A stretch of DNA of 64,000 nt, from the NCBI RefSeq assembly GCF_016801865.2, contig NC_068938.1:47823808-47887807 (forward strand). Direction: 5' to 3'. The DNA comes from Culex pipiens pallens (Eukaryota; Arthropoda; Insecta; Diptera; Culicidae). Under the pieces are notes generated by a model. That model did no database searches, was not told the origin of the DNA, and saw only the letters and a list, made by a program, of their open reading frames with translations. Numbering within the stretch: the stretch's first letter is position 1; every line of letters starts with the position of its first letter. The translations under genes and the position numbers were made by a program. Of this stretch, positions 47,168 to 59,123 are shown piece after piece.

Positions 47168-47806
47168 TTGCCATCCTCACCTTACTGAGGAAAGGCTACA
47201 CAATCATTCGAAAAATGAGATTCTCAATGAGACCTCCTAGACCCACCTTCATGTATACCTATCGACTCAGAATCAAAATGTCTGTTTGTCATTCGATCCG
47301 GCTTGGGGTCCCATAAGTCGCTATAAAAAAAAATATGCAGTTTAGTTAAGTACTTCAAAAGTTATGCTAAAAAAACGATTTCGACTGAAGTTCGGAAGAA
47401 TGTAAAAAGACATTTTGTAAAAAGACATTTTTAGAAAGTTTAAAAGACCTTTCCAACGCGTCCAAGACATTGAAGATCTGACAATCCTATCAAAAGTTAT
47501 AAGCACTTAAGTGTTATTTATGCACTTTTTGGAGGTCGGATCTCAGATATTTTTATGAAAACGTTTTCCGGATCTCCCATGCGACCTACTGTTAGATAGG
47601 GAATCAGAAGACCTTTTCAACGCGTCCAAGACATTGAATATCTGACAACCCTATCAAAAGTTATAAGCACTTAAGTGTTATTTATGCATTTTTATAGGCC
47701 GGATCTCACGTCCTGCAATATGAAGATCTGACTACCCAGTCTAGTGGTATGATAGCACCCTTTAAATGTGAGGAAGGCACCTACCACCTAAGGGTGGATT
47801 AAGTAA
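47168..47806. mobile_element. GCCTTCCTCAC-family repeat, copy 2
   Basis: Matches 25397-26270 at both ends (ccatcctcaccttactgagg and gtgaggaaggcacctaccac) and internally. It also has a tandem duplication of about 150 bp built on gacctttccaacgcgtcc / gaccttttcaacgcgtcc. Confidence 0.72.
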
Positions 47807-47991
47807 AGTTTTTACAGGTATTTCACATTTTTAAGAAAAACAAAACTTTGTTTTTTATGAGTAATTATTCAACCAAATTATTCTGAAAAAATATTTACTT
47901 TTTATTCATACTGATCATAAAAAAAATACAAAAGCAAAACAAAATATAATTGTCCTGGTCAATAACGGAGTAGCAACTGCGGGTGGGCACC

Positions 47992-48024
47992 TATGCTTAT
48001 GCTTATGCTTATGCTTATGCTTAA
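47992..48024. repeat. Hexamer repeat (TATGCT)n
   Basis: About five tandem copies. Confidence 0.85.
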
Positions 48025-49978
48025 AAGCAAAACAACATATAATTGCTGGATTACCTTTTTTTTATTTTGGCACGCAACATAATTATTAAATATTTAATAA
48101 AAGATCATTGAACAATTTTCTGAAGCCGTGGCGGGCCGGATGAAATGGTCTTATCACAAAAATTGATAAAATATTTCTCAAGCAGACTTATTTTGAATAA
48201 AATAAATTTATAAGAAAAAGCATGATTTAATGAAAACGTTTCAATAATTTTTAAATCTCAAAGATTATATTAACCTTCCCATGTCATTTAAAAAATGGTA
48301 TCCCATTAAATTTCCTAAATCATCAGTACTACGGGTGTTTACTATTCAAATTTATGTGATTTTTTCGGGTTTCAATGGTAAACTAGTTTTTATTTAGTTG
48401 AGTTGTGAAGGCAATGGTTTACTAATACACTTAAATCTTATTAAGAATTCAAATTTGCTACAAAAAAAAATGATTTGGTTAATGTTTATTTGAAAGATTT
48501 GTAGACTTAACAACAAAGCTTAAATGTGAACGAATTAATTAAAAAAATAATGCTATAATTTTAACAAGTAGAAACACTTAAAGAAAACAAAGGCAATTTT
48601 AACTTAACTAAACAAGTTGAACATTCATCAACACGAGTTTAAATTTTGTTTAGGGTTTTCCCCCACGGTGGTCCAGTTGCGGGCCAAACCTTCCGAGCAT
48701 CCCGAGACCCCGCAGACGATTCATCAGGTGTGAATAACCGCAATAGCCTTCTAATCACGGAGAGGTGCGAAAATGATGATCGGTTGCAGACTCCTGCCAG
48801 ATTATCGTTATTAATTTTTCGGCTTCAAAATTTTCGCACTCACTCACTCATGCTCCGCGGCACGATCCCAGCTCAGCGATTTGAGGAGGGGGGGTTTATT
48901 GATACTTCCGATTATAGTGGACTCATTGACTCGGGGTTTTGGCCTACTCTCGAAGTCTTTCTTACAGAATAGGGAACGCGCAAGAGGGAACCTCTAATTC
49001 TCCACCGTCGTAAATGGAACGTAATGTGAAAGTGAGTCCGGCGTTCACGCACACTGGCTTGCCGGATTATGGGGCTTGTTTAATTGCCATATTTATTGTG
49101 TGGTCGAGCAATTGGCTTCATTTTTATTTGGGTATTTCTGGCACAGGTGAACAGACGCTGTGTGGTTGATTAGATAATGGCAACTAATTAGGTTCATATC
49201 GACGATCCATTTCGGATTGACCGATATTTTGCTTTTGTTTTACGTGCGAAAGTGAAATCACAGGTTTCAGTTTTGTTCGGCAAGGTCAAGATGGAGTATG
49301 TTTCAGTCCATCAAATTCAATTTAAGAATATTTCCTGCGAGCTAATATAGATACTTAAAATTTCACGAATTTCTCAATCAGTGAGTGCGCAGTGCTCCTT
49401 TTTGAAGAAGAATTTTAAAGTATTGATCAGATAAGTATTAAACTTTATTTAATTTTGAGGAAAAATAGCAAAAATTGTTTTGGTGAGAAATCAGGCAGAT
49501 TTGAACATTAACCAGCAAAACATTTTATTTTTGTTCAAACAAGTTTCAAAAAAGTCTCAACATCAATTGATCAAAATTTCTATGACTAGTTAAAGTTTTA
49601 TAAAATTTACTTGATTTTAGCAATCAGAATCAAAATTACCCCTACACCACGGATTCTGCTAATCAGAATGGCTTCTTAAAATAGAACTAAAATTGACAAA
49701 CAAATTGATAATTATTAACACAGAAATTTAATAATATCATGATATGACCTCAGATAAATCAACTAAACTGTAAATGTATCATTTTCCCGATTACATCACG
49801 CATTTATCAGTTCTTTACTCCCTCCAAAAGCAAAAAAGCACGTGTTTCAGATGAAAATCGAAAGCAACTCTGCAGAGTCACCAACCGTCATCGCCAGGAT
49901 GAGATCTGGTCCCCGACCTTAGTCTAGACAAAAGCAATTTCACCTTCACCTTATTACATTAACTTTTACGTACAAGCA

Positions 49979-50013
49979 AGCACACATACACACACACTCA
50001 CACACTCACACAA
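49979..50013. repeat. AC-rich microsatellite
   Basis: Interrupted (AC)n and (ACACTC)n run. Confidence 0.8.
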
Positions 50014-51052
50014 ACAGCAGTCAGTCAGTGTTATTAAATGGACTTTGTCCGGAAGAAAGCGCAAGAATGCGAAGATGATGACGAGATGATAAGACACTTA
50101 TTTATACGTTATATTTTACTCTCGTTTTATATTCATTTTCCTTCTTTTTATTTCTTTATTTTGATGTATGTGTTTCAATGGTGGCTGTGTGGTAAGTGTG
50201 CTCGGGTCCATTATTCTCACTCTCCACAGGGACTCAGTTGCCTTGTTCGCATTTTTACCCCCGGAGGTGAGACAAATGAAAGTACAAGTTCTTTTCTCCA
50301 TTTTTTCATACTTGAAATGGTGACTACAGAAAGAGAAACAATTTGTTTGGAGATAATGCATCAGTCTCAAAATTTTTATGATGACAAAAAAAAAGTTTAA
50401 AAATACTTGAATAACTTTTTTAAATTGAGAAACATTTTGACAAACATTGTTATTCATTGTTAATATTTAGCAATACATTTTCCTCCGTGTCAAAACAAGT
50501 ATTGTTTTCACACTCCCAAAAAAGAACCCACTTTTGGTGTCCCAATTGTGGGCATCCCCAGGATGATAAATGGACCGATGAATTTGACTTTGAACCTTGC
50601 GGCAAACAATGTGGGGTTGTCTGCCCGGTGAGGTCTATTTCGTTTCGTTATTTGGGTTGGGGTGTTAAAAGGTGAGCAGACACTTACACTGTACATTAAA
50701 CCACATACAGCAAAGCACACAGCCGGTACAAAGATAGTACAAATGGAACGAAATGAAACGTGCTGTAAGCACCGGTGAAGTATTTCGCTTTATCATTGTG
50801 ATGAGAGAATGATGATCATCAATCTTTGAGATTGTTTTGGGGGGAAAGAAAACAGATATGAACTTGACCTGGAATCTTCATATTGAAATTAAGAACATTA
50901 ACTCATTTTCAATGATGCAGTTTTTATTTGTTCGATTTATAATAGTTTCAATTCAAAAAATTATATTAAAGGTACACATTTTCTTTTCTCTGATTAAATT
51001 TTATTTATTTTTTTTCACTTTTATTAAAAGTTTTATTTCCCAAATGCATTCT

Positions 51053-51960
51053 AATCACTCGAGTGTATTGGACCACGACCATTTTCCTATTTTCAGCTTA
51101 GTTCTTTTTTCTTCCAGCGCTCTTTTGGGTCTGCTGAGTGCTGCCAAAATTGATGAAATTATAAGCGAACACTCACGAAAAGTAGCATTTATAGAGAAAA
51201 TTTCCTGGCATCACTGGCTCACTCCAACAGGCGCTGCTGGTGCCCAGTCAAATCAATCCGAATTTTGAAACGGAATCTAATTAGAATCGTATACAAATTT
51301 CGTTTCAAACGCAACAACCGGTTCGAACACGGAACCGGTTGTTGCGTTTGAAACGGAATTTGTATACGATTCCAATTAGATTCCGTTTCAAAATTCGGAT
51401 TGATTTGACTGGGTGGTGTTGGTGGCCACCCTTTGTTCTTTATTTGCCTTCGCTTCTCGCTCGGGTTTCTTCAGCCTTCGATTGGAATGGGTCGTCAAAA
51501 TACAAACGTCAAAAGACTTGGCGTGTTAGTTTTTTTTATGGCGCTTGCTAATTATTTACATGTTTCCGGATTATTTTTCAAGTGAGTGACTAACTAATGT
51601 GCAAAACAACATGTTGCCGTTAGTTGGAAGCAATTTCATATCTTAAGGGCTTTGAAAACGTTAGCGCAAGTTAAAAGATATTGTTGGCGACTTTCGTTAA
51701 GCAGTTGACCTCTAATCTTGCGTGTGGATGTGTGTGCCACCAAAATGATGAGAAATGGTCTCGCAAAATAGAAATTATGATCAAAAGTGCATTCAATTTG
51801 ATCTTTTTGGCCAGTAAATGGCATAAATTTGCGTGCTTACTTGAGGCGGTGCTGGTAAGTTTATAGCCTAAAATATATTGTTGGAGCTTTAATCGAGCAT
51901 CAAACTCTCCATATGACGAAGACAGGTGTTTGATTAGAAAGGGTATATTTCCCCTATCTA
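51053..51960 (-). mobile_element. TAGGGGAAAT-TIR element, partial, with nested MITE (copy 1)
   Basis: Matches the element at 56745-57676 in opposite orientation through most of its length (tttttggccagtaaatggc, catatggagagtttgatg as complement). The right end resembles the TIR (agggtatatttccccta); the left TIR is lost. A 171 bp MITE is inserted at 51243-51413. Confidence 0.7.
51243..51413. mobile_element. Nested palindromic MITE with 5-bp duplication
   Basis: The arms (CCCAGTCAAATCAATCCG and complement) are almost perfect, around a loop near 51324-51333. TGGTG occurs directly on both sides (51238-51242 and 51414-51418). The related copy at 56745-57676 lacks the insert. The class is unknown. 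Confidence 0.85.
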
Positions 51961-52128
51961 AAGGTTTTGTCTTTTAATCTCTCTTTAAAAAGAGCAAAAA
52001 ATAAATCATCACAAAAATATAAACTAAAGTGATAGTTAAGTATTCGCAAAAACAAAAATAGTGTTTCTTAAAGTGAATATATTTGTTAAATTAGAGTTTT
52101 AGCTAACCCTTTTTGCGTCATGTGATTC

Positions 52129-52200
52129 CCGTGTGGATCAATCGGACCGCGCACTGGACTCACAATCCAGAGGTCGCCGGTTCGAATCCCGCGGCGGGCG
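52129..52200 (+). ncRNA. tRNA-like head of the SINE
   Basis: The anticodon hairpin CTGGA-CTCACAA-TCCAG is perfect, the B box is GGTTCGAATCC, and the A-box-like part is TGGATCAATCGGA. The acceptor stem is not well formed, so it is a module and not a functional tRNA. Confidence 0.55.
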
Positions 52201-52378
52201 CTCTAAAATTCTTTGTGTAAATATAGGTATTCGGCGCCGTCGCTCCGTGCCATACTTTCATACACTTAGGAGCCCAGGGCGGCGAAGTCCTTGTAGATAA
52301 AAGGAAGACACTAGTGGTTGGTACTAGCAATGGTGGCCGACAGCTATAAAGTCAACTTCGTTTTTCGATTACAATAAA
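52129..52378 (+). mobile_element. tRNA-derived SINE
   Basis: A tRNA-like head (52129-52200) is followed by a body of about 180 bp and an end that resembles LINE 3' tails (agctataaagtcaacttcg). No clear target duplication was found. Confidence 0.6.
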
Positions 52379-52599
52379 AGCTTTTTAGTTAAAAAATTTC
52401 TCCAAAACTTAATGCCTTGCACATATTTTTTGCCATTATTTTTTGATAAAGAGGTTGGGAAATGTATTTAAACCAAAATTATTATATATGCCCATTTTAT
52501 TTTTTAGTCCAGGCAAATCACTGGAATAATACTTTACCAAATTACAATTTTAACTAGTTTTCTTTAGAGTTTGACAAAATACACAACATAAATATAACT

Positions 52600-53422
52600 A
52601 AGGCTACCAACTCTTGCTGAGCCAAAATCCGTACATTTTGCCGATATGACACCATGGTGTAACAAAAACTGTCAATGAATTATTTAGATAAATTAAAAGT
52701 AATAAATTTGTGAATTAAAAATATAAAACTGTGTCGTTTTTACAGCTAACGAATTTCACAAAAAGCTATCAGAGTGCTTATGACATGCACGTTTAAAAGT
52801 ATTAATTGAATAACATAATGATTTGAATCAAATCATTATGTTATTCATTTTTTTTTTGTTAAACGTTTAAAAGTTTACGAAATGTCAAGTTTGCTTTTAC
52901 GAAAAATATCGTTCTTAGTGTTTTCACGAACACTTTTCCACAGTTTTTTTATTGAAAAGGACATGTGAAACACAACAGTTTATAGGACCTTTAAAAAAAT
53001 TCTAGATTTGTTAGTTAAAATGTTCAAATGTTTTCACAAGTTTTAGAAAGCCTTTGGAAATGGATAAATATATTTAGTAAGGAATTTCTAAAAGAACAAT
53101 TCTAGAGTTTTTTTAAGGTCCTATCAACATATGAAAGACAATAGTTCAAAAACTCTAGAATTATTGATAATCAAGTTTGAATTGAGGAAACCCCGGAAAA
53201 CTCTCCCTTTTTAAATCAAACTCACAGAAAAATAAAAATTTCTAGTTAACAAAAGCTTCGACCAAATCAAAAAAGCAATTCAATGATTAAAAAGTTGTTG
53301 AAATTCCGTACAAATCCGTATTATGCTTAAAATTCCCTACAAAAATTCCGGCCTGTTAAAAATCCGCGAAGAGGTTCGAAAATCCGTATGGTAAGGAAAA
53401 AAACCGTACAGTTGGTAGCCTT
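52600..53422. mobile_element. TIR element with 9-10 bp duplication (MULE-like)
   Basis: TIRs AAGGCTACCAACT and AGTTGGTAGCCTT. The flanks are aaatataact and aaatataacc, a 10-bp duplication with one change. Inner terminal sequence also mirrors (aaaatccgta). Fragments of the GGTCCTATAAAC MITE (52960-53005 and 53098-53165) and a small palindrome (52815-52850) lie inside. No transposase. Confidence 0.72.
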
Positions 53423-53432
53423 AAATATAACC

Positions 53433-55209
53433 CAATCTCAAGCCTCAACCAATGATAATCGTGTCAACGAGATTGTGCTATCTTGTCGCATGTAGCTTTT
53501 CGACGTTTCATGAAAAACGTGTTTTAATGATTGATTTTGAATAAACAAAATCCACAGCACACATTGGGGGGCTACAATTAAAAATCTTTACATTAGTTGG
53601 GCGAGTACGTGTGACAAAACGTTCTCTGACTCAATTTTCTTTGAACAGTTGTTGCACTTGCAGCAATTTTAGGGTGTGTCATGATAGCACGATTGGATTG
53701 AAACTTCATTTATATAAAGAGTGACAATAATGCACGGAGTTTTTCCGGGTTTTGTTGAAAATCTCAGATCTGAAATCGAATTTTGGGGATCTTTGATCTT
53801 CTAACGTGAGGCATTGAAAGCTGCGCAACGTGGCGTGTTTTGCTCAGTTTCACCCAATATCGACGTGCGACAAGTTAGCACGATTACGGCGATACGACCT
53901 TGTTTCCCATTCAAAATGCACCCAACGAAACGCATCCCAATGTGCTGCTGGGAAAGCATGTCAATGATCCGAAACGACGCACCCCGACAAGATGCGAGAC
54001 TAATTGCGTTTGTCAATGGAGAAATTGGATCGGAGAAATTGGTGCCTCGCCAAACCAAACCAAACTGACTGACTGACCGACTGCGTCCACGTGCGTCAGT
54101 ATGTTTCGGTTTTAATTGCCGACTTCATTGAATAACATCGAGCGCCAACATACCACCTCCGATAAATGCCTTTCTAAAGAGGCTGATAATGTGTTTTGCT
54201 AAGCTTCCTCAAACTCAACCAACCATGAAAACCCATCACGGAAGCTTCCAAACTACCTGAGCATCACCTTAAAGGTACAGTGTTTGTTATCTGAAGGCAT
54301 CTATCAAAACATCAGAATGAGACATAATTGGGTCTTTTACCCCCGCGCGCCTCACTGGACGCGTCATCATGTCCGGAATTCAAAAAGTTATGTTTATGGT
54401 TATTCAACAGAGAGTACCCTTCAAGAAACGCCACGCCGCCGTTTCACTTTCCAAGATCGGGCAGGCAAAGCATAATCCGAGACTGCTCCGACTCCGCGTA
54501 CACCAAGTCAAGAGTTCAGTGATCTTGCTCTATTCCAACGTCGGAACGCCGAACTTGCCGGGGCAACAGCAGCAGAGAAATGTAAAGAATCCGCCGCGGC
54601 TCGGCACTTGACCTAGAGACTTAGTTCCAATGACCTCCAAAGACCACGACCACGCACGATAGCCATTCTAAACCTGTTGGGAGTTTGTTCCTATGGAAGA
54701 ATAGGCACGACTCTCCGGGCCCAAAAGTAGAACGATGATGGAAGACGAGGTGTAACCGAATCAACCGAAAAAAGCCGGTTCTTGAGGTGCGGTGTGAGGA
54801 GAAGACTGTGAGAGAAAGATACAAAGAAACGATTGTGGCGTGTGGAGTTGGTCAGGAGGAGAAGAAGGAAGATGCTGGATTTCGGTGAAGGTCGACCTTT
54901 CCCGGTCGGAGAAGCAGTCGGACTAAGAGGAATTGACAAATGAGTGAGAATGAGGAACTCTTTTTTTTACCGGGAATGAGAGAAACACGTGGATGCTGAT
55001 GGAATGATGCAAGGAAAGGGTAAGAATGATGCGCACGGAAGAAGAAATATGAAACCCAGAGATTTAGAGATAAACTAATTTTGTGATAAATTATGCTAAT
55101 TGTATGACGGTTTGGGGAAGAGTCTCACGTGGTGGTAGATAGTGAGTTGGTCTTTTGGACCAACGCCACGTTGATGTTTTTGCAATAGAAAGCACGATTG
55201 CATAGTTAC
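53433..55209. other. GC-richer DNA, no gene recognised
   Basis: 53800-54950 is GC-rich with open frames on both strands over the same bases (53801-54068 on both strands). Neither shows a domain and no splice-linked chain was built. A gene or 5' exon cannot be excluded. Confidence 0.3.
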
Positions 55210-55931
55210 TAGGATGTAACAAAAATGACTTTTTGGCGGGCATTCAAGGGTTTGTTCCGGTGGTCATACTGAGCCCAAATCCCAAATATTAGCTTGATTG
55301 AACGTAACAGAAGCTGGCGCTCCGCCCTTCAATTTTAAATGGGATTAAACCCGTAAAAAAAGATTTTTTCAAAAATGTCATTTTTTGAGGCATTTTGGCC
55401 ACTAAAGCGTTTATTTTCAACATCACTGGCGTGTAGGCCAGATCCTTGCGCATCTTTTGGTATATATAACATTGAAGTTTGGAGCACCCTGGAGTTCGGT
55501 ACAGACCTTCAAAGCTTGGCAATTTTTCGAAAATTCGTCCCCGGCAAAAAAAATATGCGTCGCTCCTCGCGACGCCCGCGACGCCATTTGATTTTGCTGA
55601 GACCAATTTTTCGAAAAAATGCTAAACTTTGAAGGTCTGTACCGAGCTTCCTGGTGATCCAAATTTCAATGTTATATAGACCAAAAGATGCGCAAGGGTC
55701 TGGCCTACAGGCCAGTGATGTTGAAAATAAACGCTTTAGTGGCCAAAATGCCTCTAAAAGTGACATTTTTGAAAAAATCTTTTTTTACGGGTTTAATCCC
55801 ATTTAAAATTGAAGGGCGGAGCGCCAGCTTCTGTTGAGTCCAATCAAACTCATATTTGGGATTTGGGCTCAGTATGACCACCGGAACAAACGCTTGAATG
55901 CCCGCCAAAAATTCATTTTTGTTACATCCTA
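55210..55931. mobile_element. Palindromic hAT-like element with 8-bp duplication
   Basis: TIRs begin TAGGATGTAACAAAAATGA. The flanks are ATAGTTAC (55202-55209) and TTAGTTAC (55932-55939). The arms match almost to the centre near 55570, including ggtctggcctacagg-like and agcttctgtt-like strings. Open frames are mirror images; no transposase. Confidence 0.78.
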
Positions 55932-55939
55932 TTAGTTAC

Positions 55940-56589
55940 ACTCAAGCTTGCGACCAAATTCACTGACCAATGAGTAAGAAGCTACAAAATTGGAAACTGG
56001 CATTGGATGTAAGAAGTCGGCAATTCTTTTTTTAACACTTTTGAAATCTTTATGTTTGCTATTGGCTCGAGTATCTTCAATTTTCATGATTTTAGTCGCT
56101 GTTTACCTAATCGAAGGGTACGTTTAGATATTCAATAATTTTAGTTCGAAATGGAGATGATATCAAAATTTATTTTCTAAAGGATTTACATAAAGAAAAC
56201 CGAAAAAACAGAGAATTGATCGATTTGATGACATACTCCAGATTTGATTATCCAGAGCCTCGATTATACGGAGTCTTCAAAGAAACTTTGGATACTCGAA
56301 TTATGAAAAATACATCCATTACTGCTATATTGGTAACCATATTTGATAAGTTATTCTAAAATCACTTTGGAATATTTATGGATCATAACGTCCCATAATA
56401 ATATAGCGATTTTTCCGATATTCGATCATCCAAAATCATTAGATTTTATACATTTCGAAATCTTTTTTTTAAATTTTTGATACTACGATGTTACAAGTGT
56501 GCCAGATCCTGGTTATAAAAATACATTTACGATTACTTGAAGTTTGATAATTATCAAACAACTGTCACTTTTGTTGAAATTTTGAAAAT
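55940..56589. other. AT-rich DNA, no gene
   Basis: No feature supported. Confidence 0.5.
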
Positions 56590-56744
56590 GTTAAAACACA
56601 TTTCAATTTAACTGCCAACATTCTCATGTTTCAATACTACGCCCTTTTGAAATGTTAGTCTTGATTTGAAAATTGTGAAAATATTGTTTTCGAAAATATT
56701 GAAAAATTTTACGAATGTTTCATATTTTAACATTGAAAATCGGA

Positions 56745-57676
56745 GTAGGGGAAATCTACCCTTTCCAATCAAACACCTATCTTCGTCATATGGAGAGTTT
56801 GATGCTCGATTAAAGCTCCAAAAATACTATTTGGGCTATAAACTTACCAGCAACAGCACCGCCTCGAGTAAGCACGCAAATGTATGCCACTTACTGGCCA
56901 AAAAGATCACATTTAATGCACTTTTGATCATAATTTGTATTTTGCGAGACCACTTCTCATCATTTTGTTGGCACACACAGTGACACACACGAGAATCCCT
57001 CAAACGCTTAATGAATATCGCCAAAATTAACTTTTCACTTTCGCTTACTTTTTCACGGCGCTTAAGATATGAAATTGCTTCCAACTACCGGCAACATGTT
57101 CTTTTGATCATTAGTAAGGCACTCACTTGAAGAATAATCCCGAAAAAGGTAATAAATTAGCAAGCGCCATCAAAAAAACAAACGCGCCAAGTCGTTTGAC
57201 GTTTCAATTTTCACTTTGCATTCCACTCGAAGGCTGAAGAAAACCGAGCGAGAGACGAAGGCAAAAAAGAACAAAGGCTGGCCGTCAACACCACCAGCAG
57301 CACAGCCAGCGATGCCAGGAAACTTTCCCTATAAATGCCACTTTTCGTGAGTGTTCGTTTGAACTGTCAGCGGAAATGGCAACACTCGACAGAGTGTTGG
57401 AAGAAAAAAGAACTAAGCCGATATTAGAAAAATGGGCGTGGCCCAATGCATTCGCCTCGATTAGAATACCCTTGGGAATTTTTTTTTGTTAAATGTTTGG
57501 TAAAGAAATAGAATAACTTTTAGTGAAAGTGAAAATAAACAGAAATGTTCACAAAAACTTGCTCTACTCGTTGGTGTACTTGGTTTTAGTAAAATTCAAG
57601 GGAGACTCTAGATTATCCAGCATCATTCAAACACGACCGCTTATTAGGATTAAAATGGGTAGATTTCCCCTAAATC
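56745..57676. mobile_element. TAGGGGAAAT-TIR element, hAT-like (copy 2)
   Basis: TIRs TAGGGGAAATCTACCC at both ends; the flanks AATCGGAG and AATCGGAC give an 8-bp duplication with one change. The right part has GC-rich non-repetitive text and a TATA-like CCCTATAAATGCC near 57328. No transposase. Homologous to 51053-51960. Confidence 0.75.
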
Positions 57677-57692
57677 GGACCATTAGTCTCTG

Positions 57693-57773
57693 TGAGACCG
57701 GCCCGTGGCTTAATGGCTACGGCTCCCGCCTCATAAGCGGAAGGTTGCGGGTTCGATTCCCTATCGGTCTCCT
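57693..57773 (+). ncRNA. tRNA-like module, plus strand
   Basis: The terminal stems AGACCGG and TCGGTCT pair. The A-box-like part is TGGCTTAATGGCTACGGC, the anticodon-like hairpin CCGC-CTCATAA-GCGG is good, and the B box is GGTTCGATTCC. There are extra bases between the acceptor and D arm, so it is not a standard tRNA. Confidence 0.65.
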
Positions 57774-57828
57774 TGAAATTATTCGACTATAATTGAACTT
57801 TGAATATGAACAAAAAACGCATGGAACC

Positions 57829-57897
57829 AGGTGGGATTCGAACTCACACCTTTGGATTGGTAGTCAGATGCTCTAGCCACTCGGCCACCGAGAGGTT
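57829..57897 (-). ncRNA. tRNA-like module, minus strand
   Basis: On the minus strand: GGTGGCCGAGTGGCTAGAGC (A-box type), a CTACCAATC centre and a GAGTTCGAATCCCACC T-arm. It faces the plus-strand module across about 55 bp. Confidence 0.6.
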
Positions 57898-58830
57898 TGA
57901 CACATCTTGAGCTCTTGAGTGAATTAATCCGTAGTGGTGAAAAAATGTCACAAGGTCATTAACTATATAATACAACAACCCCTTTCGCAACGATTCCCCT
58001 ACACACACCACACACCATATTCTATAAATAACTCGAAGTGGTTGGTACGGTATGTCCCCACTTCTTCTTCTTCCCCTGATGATTCCATGAAATGTGGGTT
58101 CCGTTCATAGAATCTGTCTCTTGCGGTTAATGCAACGCAGTAGGCCGGGCCGCTTTAGTGAGTGTAATACACTTCGGGGTTTCTCGAAAGTACTGCAATC
58201 ATTATTAATGACAAGAAGGAACTTGAGGCGTAATCTAACCATAAGTTCTTCCCGGATGCTTTCTTCGGACTGGTTGCGCTTGTGTTTGATTAGATTAGAT
58301 TATATTAGATTAAATCGGACCATAAGTTTCTGAGATATCGACGTTAGAAAACGGTGGGTTGTTTGAGAATTTTTTCAGCCTTTCAAAAATATTTTTTTCA
58401 AAAGTGGGCAAACATGGGAACTAATTTAAAAAAATGAAAAACTCCTAATATTTTCAAAAAAGTTACCTTAACAATGGCTATAACTTGAAAACGGTGCACT
58501 TTATGAAAATTTCACTAAAGTACTTTTTGATTGAAAATTTGACTTTACATCGAAAAATGAAGTTGAAGAATTTTTGCGACGATTATCGATTTTTTGAAAA
58601 TAAATCAGTATTGATTAAAAAATGTATAACTCGGTCAAAGATTTTTTGCATAACCTGGAAATTTATGAAAAGTTGGCATTTGATGTCCCCTAAAACATAT
58701 GAAAAAAATAAAAAAAAAAGAGTTTTTTTTTGCAAATCAAGTTTTAGTAACAAAAAGTTAAGTAAAAAATCTCCAATTTTTTCACCGTGTTTTTTTCCAG
58801 TGTAAATGAGAGAATTGCTCATGTTAAAAA

Positions 58831-59123
58831 AAAAAAAAAAATGATGATCAAAAAATCTCAGAATTTCCGTCAAATTTCCACCACTTTTTAATACATTCCT
58901 TGAGATACAGCAATATGGAAATAACGAAAAACAATCATATTCAAATTACTTACACTCTTCTCAAATGTTATTCTCGAGCAGGGATGGAATCACCTCAAGA
59001 TTTGTATTTAGCTTGGGAAAATTCTCAATAATAATTATTCAATGTGACATTAGTTAAAGTAACTGTATCGTTACGGTGATTTTTTTCTGCTTGCTGATAA
59101 AGCTCCAAATTTGCAATTACAAG
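58831..59123. other. AT-rich DNA, no gene
   Basis: No feature supported. Confidence 0.5.

Larger units (their letters stand above)
47807..51052. other. No gene recognised
   Basis: Contains a TATGCT hexamer repeat (47992-48024), a hAT fragment (about 48130-48148) and an AC-rich microsatellite (49979-50013). The region 48640-49300 and parts of 49790-50720 are GC-richer with short frames lacking any domain. Confidence 0.4.
57693..58310 (+). mobile_element. Retroposon with two convergent tRNA-like modules (copy 2)
   Basis: The element begins with a tRNA-like module and ends in a (GATTA)n-type tail (about 58289-58310). It is flanked by a direct repeat of about 22 bp with two changes, beginning taaatcggaccat (57671 and 58311). 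A second module lies on the minus strand at 57829-57897. A CTATAAATA motif is at 58022, 329 bp from the start, versus 345 bp in copy 1. No ORF with a domain. Confidence 0.78.
56590..58830. repeat. Palindrome-family fragment interrupted by two insertions
   Basis: Pieces at 56590-56744, 57677-57692 and 58303-58830 read as one interrupted copy of the 27180-28173 right arm. The join words are aaatcgga at 56737-56744 and aaatcggacca at 57672 and 58312. The inserts are the element at 56745-57676 and the retroposon at 57693-58310. Confidence 0.75.

Noticed and set aside
52129..52200. Functional tRNA gene
   Set aside because: The acceptor stem is not formed and a SINE-like body follows; called as a SINE head.
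53801..54068. Overlapping 84-85 codon frames on both strands
   Set aside because: No recognisable domain and no supporting splice chain; strand cannot be chosen. Left as unassigned GC-rich DNA.
57693..57773. Functional tRNA gene with CAT anticodon
   Set aside because: Extra bases between acceptor and D arm, and a mismatched T stem; it sits inside a retroposon.
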